Shown: in pieces, positions 16,034 to 21,455 of the stretch
How the letters are laid out: each line of letters begins with the position of its first letter
How positions within the stretch are numbered: position 1 is the first letter of the stretch
Position numbers and translations under genes: made by a program
NCBI GenBank assembly: GCA_037144255.1
Contig: JBAWXE010000043.1
Coordinates: 1 to 21,455, forward strand
DNA length: 21,455 nt
DNA from: JBAWXE01 sp037144255
GTDB taxonomy: Bacteria > Bacteroidota > Bacteroidia > Chitinophagales > Chitinophagaceae
Direction of reading: 5' to 3'
Notes under the pieces: model-generated
Databases searched by the model: none
The model's input: only the letters and a program-made list of their open reading frames with translations
What the model was told of the DNA's origin: nothing

Positions 16034-16089
16034 AACCCAAATTTATTGAAACTTATAATAAAGCTAACATACTATCGATCAGCTATTTG

Positions 16090-18180
16090 TTATTTATTGA
16101 TAAGGCTCAGGAATTCCAGCTCAGTCAAAATACTGACTGTACCCAATTTCTTGGCCTTTTCCAGTTTAGAGCCTGCATCCTCACCTACTACCAGATAATT
16201 GAGCTTACTGCTAACACCACTAAGCAAAGCACCACCCTTAGCCTCTACCATCGCTTCAGCATCGCTACGTTTGAACCGGCTAAGCGTACCTGTAAAGAGA
16301 AATGTTTTACCTGACAGCTCACCTTCAGGTTGGTTACTACCTTTTTGTTGGTTAGTGAGGTTGACACCTTCTTGCTCCAGCAGTTCCAATATGTGCCTGT
16401 TCTCCTGAGAATGGAAGAAATGTGCTACCGAAGTAGCTACTTTAGGGCCAACGTCATCCAATGTGCAAAGTTTTTCAATATCCCAATCGTACAGCTCTGT
16501 AAGATGCCCTACTGCGCTTGCGAGGGTTTTGGCGGTGGTCTCGCCTACAAAGCGAATACCTAAACCATAAATAAGACGATATAAAGGTTGTTGTTTAGAA
16601 TTCTCTATGGCTTGTTGCAGATTACCGATAGACTTCTGACCAAAACCATCTAAAGTGCGGATCTTATCCCAATCGAGATGGTATATATCAGGGATGTGTT
16701 TGAGAATACCCAGATCGAAGAATTTGCGGACATTGGAATCTCCGAAGCTGCGAATATCCATAGCGTCTTTGCTGGCATAGTGAATGATACGCTCTACTAC
16801 CTGTACCGGGCAATTGATATTGATACAACGCCAGGCAGCTTCTTCTGCTTGTTTCTCTAATGCTTCGGCACAAGCAGGGCAATGAGAAGGGAAAACGATC
16901 TTAGTTTCCTCACCTGTACGTAGTTCGGTTAGAGGTTTTACTATATAGGGTATGACATCGCCGGCTCTTTCTACTATTACCGTATCGCCAATATGCAGAT
17001 CTTTTTCGCGTACTACATCTTCATTGAATAAAGAGATGGAACTAACAGTAACACCACCGATAGGCACAGGATCGATCTTAGCAACTGGTGTGATGGCACC
17101 AGTGCGCCCTACCTGGAACTCTACTCTACGCAATGTACTGGTAGCCTGACGAGCCTTAAATTTATATGCAACTGCCCAGCGAGGATGATGAGAAGTCATA
17201 CCCATCTTATCCTGCATATCTATACGGTTCACCTTTATCACTAAGCCATCTACTTCGAAAGGCAAGCCATCACGACGAGCTTCAAAATCGTGACAGAATG
17301 CAATTACGTTGTCTATACTATGAAACTTCTTCATCTCTTTGGCAGGAGTAGGGAAGCCTAACTGATAGAGCCACTGTATGGAATCGTAATGCGTAGCGAG
17401 TTGATTTGGACGTTCACCATCTTTGGCATAATAACTGATATTGTAAAGAATAGCTGTGAGTCTGCGTTTACTTACCTCACGAGGATCTAACATACGCAAT
17501 GTACCAGATGCAGCATTACGAGGATTAGCCAAAGGGGACAGCCCCTCAGAAACACGCTGTTCGTTAAAGGCCGCGAATACATCTTTATGAATCACTACTT
17601 CGCCACGTATTTCTATCTGTGTGACATGGTCTTTAGTGAAAGAAGCAGCAAGAGGAATAGCTCTTATCTGACGGATGTTGGTAGTAATTTCTTCGCCCAT
17701 TACCCCATCGCCACGGGTAGCACCACGCGTGAGTTTATCATGTTCGTATATCAGGGAAATACTAGCACCATCGTATTTAGGTTCAACACAATATTCGATA
17801 TCATCAGTACCAGCGAACTCTTTGCACTTCCTATCCCAATCCAGCAGATCCTCTGCATTGTAAGTATTATCCAAGCTGAGCATAGGTACCAGATGGCTTA
17901 CTGCAGGGAAACGTTCACTCATGCCTTTGGCTACACGCTGTGTAGGTGAATCTAAAGTAATGAGATCGGGATGTTGTTCTTCCAGATGTTTCAGTTTCTT
18001 GAAGAGCGTATCGTATTCAAAATCGGATAAAACAGGTTCGCTCTGTACATAGTACTTCCAGTCGGCATAGTTTATTACATCGCGTAAACTATAGAGTTCT
18101 AGCTGAAATTCTTCTAATGTTGTTGCTATTAAAAATTTGGCTTGTTCATACAAGCGCTTTTCATCATGGGGTGTGTACAT
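16090..18180 (-). CDS. ligA: NAD-dependent DNA ligase
   Basis: LigA seals nicks between Okazaki fragments and during repair, using NAD as the adenylate donor. The 696-residue length is standard. The order of parts is complete: N-terminal Ia domain with YYVQSEPVLSDFEYD (43-57), adenylation domain with the nucleophile Lys135 in KYDG (135-138) and the IRGEVV motif (191-196), an OB-fold region with VGRTGAITPVA (357-367), a four-cysteine zinc finger (Cys434, 437, 452, 457), helix-hairpin-helix repeats (about 505-590), and a C-terminal BRCT domain (about 620-696). The gene lies 23 nt after the YciO-like gene and is probably co-transcribed with it. The ATG chosen leaves the expected short lead before domain Ia. 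Nothing appears broken. Confidence 0.98.
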   Translation of the reverse strand: MYTPHDEKRLYEQAKFLIATTLEEFQLELYSLRDVINYADWKYYVQSEPVLSDFEYDTLFKKLKHLEEQHPDLITLDSPTQRVAKGMSERFPAVSHLVPMLSLDNTYNAEDLLDWDRKCKEFAGTDDIEYCVEPKYDGASISLIYEHDKLTRGATRGDGVMGEEITTNIRQIRAIPLAASFTKDHVTQIEIRGEVVIHKDVFAAFNEQRVSEGLSPLANPRNAASGTLRMLDPREVSKRRLTAILYNISYYAKDGERPNQLATHYDSIQWLYQLGFPTPAKEMKKFHSIDNVIAFCHDFEARRDGLPFEVDGLVIKVNRIDMQDKMGMTSHHPRWAVAYKFKARQATSTLRRVEFQVGRTGAITPVAKIDPVPIGGVTVSSISLFNEDVVREKDLHIGDTVIVERAGDVIPYIVKPLTELRTGEETKIVFPSHCPACAEALEKQAEEAAWRCININCPVQVVERIIHYASKDAMDIRSFGDSNVRKFFDLGILKHIPDIYHLDWDKIRTLDGFGQKSIGNLQQAIENSKQQPLYRLIYGLGIRFVGETTAKTLASAVGHLTELYDWDIEKLCTLDDVGPKVATSVAHFFHSQENRHILELLEQEGVNLTNQQKGSNQPEGELSGKTFLFTGTLSRFKRSDAEAMVEAKGGALLSGVSSKLNYLVVGEDAGSKLEKAKKLGTVSILTELEFLSLINK

Positions 18181-18203
18181 AATGCAAAGAAAATATCACT
18201 TAT

Positions 18204-18827
18204 TTATTTACCTAATAATTTTTCCGAGTCACCGGCACCTTCTCTTATCACAATGGGTTCGCCGGATGTAACATCTATAACCGTAGAAGCTATAATGCTA
18301 CCTATACCTGAATCTATCACAATATCTACCATATTCTCAAACTGATCGTGCATCAATTCGGGATCGGTGTAATATTCTACTTCATTACCCATAGGTAATG
18401 ATACACTCATAATAGGGTGCCCCAGCTCCCTTACAATCTCCTGACATATTTTATGATCGGGTACACGAATACCAACGGTATCCTTTTTTGTCTTCAGGTG
18501 TTTGGGCACTTGCTTACTAGCCTGTAAAATAAATGTAAAGGGGCCGGGTAATGCAGCTTTTAGCAATCTGAATGTGGGCGTATCAACACTTTTAGTATAA
18601 TCGCTGAGGTGACTGAGGTCGTTACAAATAATAGAGAACTGTGCTTTCTTAGGGTCTATATTCTTGATTCGGGATATACGCTCCATGGCATTAGCATTGT
18701 ATATATCGCAGCCCAAACCATAAATGGTATCGGTAGGATAAATGATCACCCCTCCTGCTTTCAGGCAGTCAACCACAGTTTTGATGTTGCGTGCTTGTGG
18801 ATTATCGGGGTGAATATGTAGTAACAT
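18204..18827 (-). CDS. Sua5/YciO/YrdC family protein, YciO-like
   Basis: The 207 residues have the YrdC-fold signatures PTDTIYGLG (31-39), LPGPFTFIL (93-101), VGIRVPDH (118-125) and STVIDVT (181-187). TsaC/Sua5 members make threonylcarbamoyl-AMP for the t6A modification of ANN-decoding tRNAs. However, the opening HIHPDNPQARNI, the NAMERISRIK segment and the ending PIVIREGAGD closely resemble E. coli YciO, not TsaC. Automatic annotation as threonylcarbamoyl-AMP synthase would go further than the sequence allows. Length and lack of a C-terminal Sua5 domain fit YciO. It lies 25 nt after the glycosyltransferase gene, with a -7 element in the gap, and 23 nt before ligA. Confidence 0.9.
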   Translation of the reverse strand: MLLHIHPDNPQARNIKTVVDCLKAGGVIIYPTDTIYGLGCDIYNANAMERISRIKNIDPKKAQFSIICNDLSHLSDYTKSVDTPTFRLLKAALPGPFTFILQASKQVPKHLKTKKDTVGIRVPDHKICQEIVRELGHPIMSVSLPMGNEVEYYTDPELMHDQFENMVDIVIDSGIGSIIASTVIDVTSGEPIVIREGAGDSEKLLGK

Positions 18828-18840
18828 GAGTGTATTTATG

Positions 18841-18848
18841 CAAAGTTA
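18841..18848 (-). promoter_or_regulatory. -7 element upstream of the yciO-like gene and ligA
   Basis: On the minus strand, TAACTTTG followed by CA matches TAnnTTTG, 13 nt before the ATG of the yciO-like gene. A -33 TTTG is not evident. It could be an internal promoter that lets yciO-ligA be expressed apart from the pnuC genes upstream. Confidence 0.4.
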
Positions 18849-18852
18849 CGCA

Positions 18853-19545
18853 TTACTTTTTGAGTGCTATTTGTATAAAATGTTTTAGTTCTTTGAAAAG
18901 CACACCGGCCTTCAACTCGGAAAAAACGACCCCTTCTCTGAGAGTTACCGGCAAAGGCAACAAAGTACAACCGGACTTCTCGGCCTTACGAATGGCCTCG
19001 ATCTCAAAGAGGTAGCCATCTACCTTGCCGGATAACCAAATGTCCTTTACTTGTGCATTTAATCCTTTCAGACCACATTGAGTATCAGTGATCTGTAGTT
19101 CCATCAGTTTGGAGGTCATAGTTCTTAATCCTGATGATACCCATCTTCTGAACAAGGGAAGGCTCTTATGATATGCAGCATCTTTGATACCTATTACCAC
19201 ATCATATTGATCAAGTGCTTTGCGAACCTTCAAAAAGCTATCGTGAGTATATGGAAAATCAATATCTGTATATATGATGTGATCAGCCTGAGCCAAAGTC
19301 AATCCCTGTCTTAGTGCATAACCTTTGCCTTTGTTGTGTGAATACTGTATACTTTTGAAATTGGGTATAGCATCAGACAACAGTTTGATTTCAGAACTTA
19401 GGTCTTGTGAGGATCCATCATTCACTAATATGACCTCTACATCCTGTATATCCTTCTGAATAAGTGCCACATTTGCCAATACCCTATCTGTCCAACCTGA
19501 AGCCGGATCGTAGCAAGGTAATATGACACTTAATATGGTACCCAT
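18853..19545 (-). CDS. Family 2 glycosyltransferase
   Basis: The 230-residue protein is a GT-A fold glycosyltransferase. It has the N-terminal nucleotide-binding strand SVILPCYDP, VNDGSS (41-46), the KGKGYALRQG segment (72-81), the metal-binding DID (94-96) within YTDIDFPY, and DTQCGLKG (154-161). The last two motifs are characteristic of polyprenyl/dolichyl-phosphate glucosyl- or mannosyltransferases (ALG5/DPM1-like). The family moves a sugar from a nucleotide donor to a polyprenyl phosphate. It lacks the C-terminal membrane segments found in many bacterial members. The start overlaps the upstream kinase stop by one base (TAATG), indicating coupled translation. The link to the neighbouring NAD genes is not obvious. 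Confidence 0.9.
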   Translation of the reverse strand: MGTILSVILPCYDPASGWTDRVLANVALIQKDIQDVEVILVNDGSSQDLSSEIKLLSDAIPNFKSIQYSHNKGKGYALRQGLTLAQADHIIYTDIDFPYTHDSFLKVRKALDQYDVVIGIKDAAYHKSLPLFRRWVSSGLRTMTSKLMELQITDTQCGLKGLNAQVKDIWLSGKVDGYLFEIEAIRKAEKSGCTLLPLPVTLREGVVFSELKAGVLFKELKHFIQIALKK

Positions 19546-20081
19546 TATTTAGTTGTATTGTTTAGGATTTGGCTAATACTTTCTTTGGCTGTGTGTAATC
19601 TTTCATGTTCCCCACCACGAATATCTACCCAAGGGAGGCCACTATTCTGCACTATATCTCTGTATATGTTGTAAAAATATTTTCTCATAGTAGTATCAGG
19701 GTGTTCGCGCTGAGGATCGTAGGACCATTCGATATCAATATAAGTGAGCAAATACATATCGTACTTACGTTGTGCTATCTGCTCTAATATCCAAGGATGA
19801 CAGCGATGGTATTTATGCTCGCTCCATACTTTCAATACGTGCAAGTCTGTATCGCATATGAGGTAAGCATCAGCATTCTTGATCAATATATCTTCTTGTG
19901 CCATCTGCCCTTGAGCCATTAACAAGAGGTCATTCTCTACATATTCTCTTTGCAATGTTTCGAGATAAGAGCGGGCATATTCAGGCACCCATACTGTGTG
20001 CAACTCAGCAGCAAGAGTTTTGCTGAGTGTGCTTTTCCCTGTAGATTCGGGACCGATGATGGCTATTTTACGAATGCTCAA
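19545..20081 (-). CDS. NadR-type nicotinamide riboside kinase (AAA_28 family)
   Basis: The 178 residues match the C-terminal kinase domain of NadR, which phosphorylates nicotinamide riboside to NMN. The Walker A motif GPESTGKS lies at 10-17, followed by VPEYARSYL (32-40), the CDTDL Walker B-like segment (75-79) and the lid-type YDPQREHPD region. There is no NMN adenylyltransferase (HxGH) or repressor domain, so it is the kinase alone. The start codon is TTG: it is the only one that keeps the P-loop strand, and it overlaps the upstream PAP2 stop as TTGA. Pairing with pnuC, three genes in a row on the same strand, supports the substrate assignment, because PnuC-imported riboside is trapped by this kinase. 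The next gene follows with a one-base overlap. Confidence 0.9.
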   Translation of the reverse strand: MSIRKIAIIGPESTGKSTLSKTLAAELHTVWVPEYARSYLETLQREYVENDLLLMAQGQMAQEDILIKNADAYLICDTDLHVLKVWSEHKYHRCHPWILEQIAQRKYDMYLLTYIDIEWSYDPQREHPDTTMRKYFYNIYRDIVQNSGLPWVDIRGGEHERLHTAKESISQILNNTTK

Positions 20082-20722
20082 GAGCTCTTTATTTTTTTAT
20101 GATGCGTGTGTAACCACTGATTTACTTTATAAGACAACAATGCTGAGCCAGTACCAATAATAGCTCCAGCCAATACATCTGTTGGGTAGTGCATACCTAA
20201 ATACATTCTGGAATATGCTACTATGCTTGCCCATGCGTATGCGGGAGCTATAATATACCAACGAGGATATTGCATAGTAAGCGCAGTGGCAGTCTCAAAT
20301 GCAAAAGAAGTATGACCTGAAGGAAAGGAAGGATCAGTATCGTGCTGGTAAGGGTTGATATCTAAATAGGATGAGTATGGCCTATGGCGATGTACTGCAT
20401 ATTTGAGTCCAAAAGTCACAACAGTATTCAGCCCTATGCCCATAACGTTTTGCCATGCGAAACGTACGGTAGAAGAATCGTGCTGAGAGTATCCGTATAT
20501 TAATTGCGCAATAGGAATAGTACTTGCTATAGGATATACACTATTGGTAAGGCCAACCATGATATGATCTGCGGAAGTTGTTCTGTATTTGTTTATAGAC
20601 CGTAACCAATCAATATCTCGGTTTTGGGCAGTGCTATTATAAACGCCCAAAAGCAGACAAGCCAGCATGAGGCAAATCATTATGCCCTTTCGGTGATTTG
20701 AATTTGATATTTTTTTTTCCAT
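20078..20722 (-). CDS. PAP2-family membrane phosphatase
   Basis: All three PAP2 acid-phosphatase signatures are intact (numbered from the ATG at 20722): K107-x6-R114-P115, PSGH (134-137) and S171-R172-x5-H178-x3-D182. The N-terminus has a basic stretch, a hydrophobic segment and STAQ, which looks like a signal peptide. Four to five further membrane segments place the active site on the outer face of the membrane. The start is uncertain. An in-frame TTG at 20770 overlaps pnuC by 91 nt and is unlikely. ATG at 20722 keeps the basic n-region but overlaps pnuC by 43 nt. ATG at 20680 forms TAATG with the pnuC stop, the same junction as used further down the operon. Possible substrates are polyprenyl pyrophosphate, lipid phosphates or nucleotides, and its place between pnuC and the riboside kinase hints at NMN. 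Confidence 0.85.
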   Translation of the reverse strand: MEKKISNSNHRKGIMICLMLACLLLGVYNSTAQNRDIDWLRSINKYRTTSADHIMVGLTNSVYPIASTIPIAQLIYGYSQHDSSTVRFAWQNVMGIGLNTVVTFGLKYAVHRHRPYSSYLDINPYQHDTDPSFPSGHTSFAFETATALTMQYPRWYIIAPAYAWASIVAYSRMYLGMHYPTDVLAGAIIGTGSALLSYKVNQWLHTHHKKIKSS

Positions 20723-21300
20723 TCGTAGTAGCCAAAAATAGCCACAATAAACAGAAATAAGGTAAGGCAAGATGTAAGAGGCAGTTTTTTATATATCTGT
20801 AATGGTATGGCGAAAAGATTGGAGATATTCAATAAAATCCAATTCTCTACCTTACGTTTGGCCAAAAGCCACATACCTGCCCAAGCAGTGGCAGATACCC
20901 AGGCATCCCATAAAGGCACTGTAGAATCAGTATAATGGCGCAATACTATATATAAAATAGCCCAGCTAGCAGCTACAATGGCAGTAGTGAGCCACCAATC
21001 GCGAGGAGAATTATGGGTAATAGGTATAGGTGCATGTTCCTTTCGCTTCACCCATAATAGCCAACCATATATACTCATTATGAGATAGTAGACATTCAAA
21101 ACTGATTCGGCATACAAATGGACAGCTGCCATCAGATATATATACAAAGCAGTACTAATAATGCCTGCAGGATATAGCCATACACTATTGCGCCAAGCCA
21201 GTAGCACCTCTGCAATGGCCAAAACAACTGCTATCCACTCCCAAAAGGAGGTCTCTTTTATTTGACCAATAAATAATATGACCCAGTCTTGAATGCCCAT
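20680..21300 (-). CDS. pnuC: PnuC-family nicotinamide riboside transporter
   Basis: PnuC is an inner-membrane facilitator for nicotinamide riboside; the imported riboside is held in the cell by phosphorylation. The 206-residue length and about seven hydrophobic segments fit. Family landmarks are EWIAVVLAIAEVLLAWRNSVWLYPAG... at the N-terminus (about 21-46), ESVLNVYYLIMSIYGWLLW in the first half (about 65-83), and the repeat-like ENWILLNISNLFAIPLQIYK in the second half. The related thiamine transporter PnuT is similar, but the riboside kinase gene two positions downstream and the lack of a TPP riboswitch or thiamine gene favour nicotinamide riboside. It opens the minus-strand gene series and overlaps the PAP2 gene. 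Confidence 0.92.
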   Translation of the reverse strand: MGIQDWVILFIGQIKETSFWEWIAVVLAIAEVLLAWRNSVWLYPAGIISTALYIYLMAAVHLYAESVLNVYYLIMSIYGWLLWVKRKEHAPIPITHNSPRDWWLTTAIVAASWAILYIVLRHYTDSTVPLWDAWVSATAWAGMWLLAKRKVENWILLNISNLFAIPLQIYKKLPLTSCLTLFLFIVAIFGYYEWKKKYQIQITERA

Positions 21301-21307
21301 TTGGTAC

Positions 21308-21315
21308 CAAAAGTA
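21308..21315 (-). promoter_or_regulatory. Possible -7 element upstream of pnuC
   Basis: On the minus strand, TACTTTTG matches TAnnTTTG but ends only 7 nt before the pnuC ATG, which would give an almost leaderless message. No -33 TTTG is present at the right spacing. Listed as a candidate only. Confidence 0.3.
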
Positions 21316-21355
21316 AAAGCAAACTGAGATATAGCACCACTAATACATGATATTC

Positions 21356-21386
21356 TTTGGAAAATTCAGGATTAGTGCTATTTTTG
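21356..21386 (+). promoter_or_regulatory. Bacteroidota-type promoter of tRNA-Phe
   Basis: TTTG (21356-21359), a 19-nt spacer and TATTTTTG (21379-21386) are a full -33/-7 match. The element ends 21 nt before the mature tRNA 5' end, almost the same geometry as at tRNA-Asp at the other end of the window. Confidence 0.65.
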
Positions 21387-21407
21387 CACTCCCAAAACCG
21401 AAAGGAT

Positions 21408-21455
21408 GGTGCGGTAGCTCAGTCGGTAGAGCAAAGGACTGAAAATCCTTGTGTC
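21408..21455 (+). tRNA. tRNA-Phe (GAA), 3' part cut by window edge
   Basis: The gene starts with the acceptor strand GGTGCGG, then TA, a D-arm with AGTCGGTA, and an anticodon arm with loop TGAAAAT, giving anticodon GAA at 21441-21443, which decodes phenylalanine. The T-arm and acceptor 3' strand are beyond the window. Confidence 0.93.

Noticed and set aside
16038..16045. TAAATTTG as promoter of the small lipoprotein gene
   Set aside because: It lies only 4-5 nt before the ATG, so transcription would start at or inside the start codon.
16087..17949. Plus-strand ORFs of up to 120 codons opposite ligA
   Set aside because: They are antisense shadows of an intact, fully recognised gene and show no family features.
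21301..21407. TPP or NAD riboswitch before pnuC
   Set aside because: The gap to tRNA-Phe is only 107 nt, contains the tRNA promoter, and shows no THI-box or other riboswitch core.

Overview
The window is a chromosomal segment from a member of the Bacteroidota. The evidence is a type IX secretion (T9SS) cargo with a C-terminal sorting domain, a GldN-like protein, promoters of the TTTG / TAnnTTTG type, almost no Shine-Dalgarno sequences, and a MetH that lacks its homocysteine module. The moderate-to-low GC content and protein style resemble Chitinophagales, but that placement is an inference. The window is bounded by two cut tRNA genes: tRNA-Asp (minus, left edge) and tRNA-Phe (plus, right edge). 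No phage, insertion sequence, CRISPR array or plasmid function was seen.

Left block (1-3.65 kb, plus strand): accA and dapA form a short operon (fatty acid and lysine/peptidoglycan precursor synthesis). Next comes ahcY, which has its own -7 element and ends in a strong intrinsic terminator.

Cell-surface block (3.7-11.65 kb): a minus-strand cassette encodes a lipoprotein with a likely TIM-barrel fold. Two ORFs follow it, separated by a single in-frame TAA, and they look like one roughly 815-residue helical-repeat lipoprotein split in two. A 706-bp gene-free stretch then holds degenerate direct repeats and small hairpins. After it are a secreted T9SS cargo, a protein with two tandem GldN-like domains, and, convergently, a PAP2-related membrane protein that directly follows metH.

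Middle and right block (11.65-21.3 kb): metH (pterin, B12 and activation domains only) is divergent from a small outer-membrane barrel gene with a well-formed promoter, followed by an AHSA1/SRPBCC protein. A long minus-strand series of tightly packed genes then runs pnuC - PAP2 phosphatase - nadR-type kinase - family 2 glycosyltransferase - yciO-like - ligA, with a small lipoprotein gene downstream. PnuC imports nicotinamide riboside and the kinase makes NMN from it. LigA consumes NAD, so NAD supply and use are grouped here.

The observations most worth following are the tandem-duplicated GldN domain beside a T9SS cargo, the nonsense-split surface protein with its lipoprotein partner, the degenerate repeat region between them, and the phosphatase embedded between pnuC and the nadR-type kinase.
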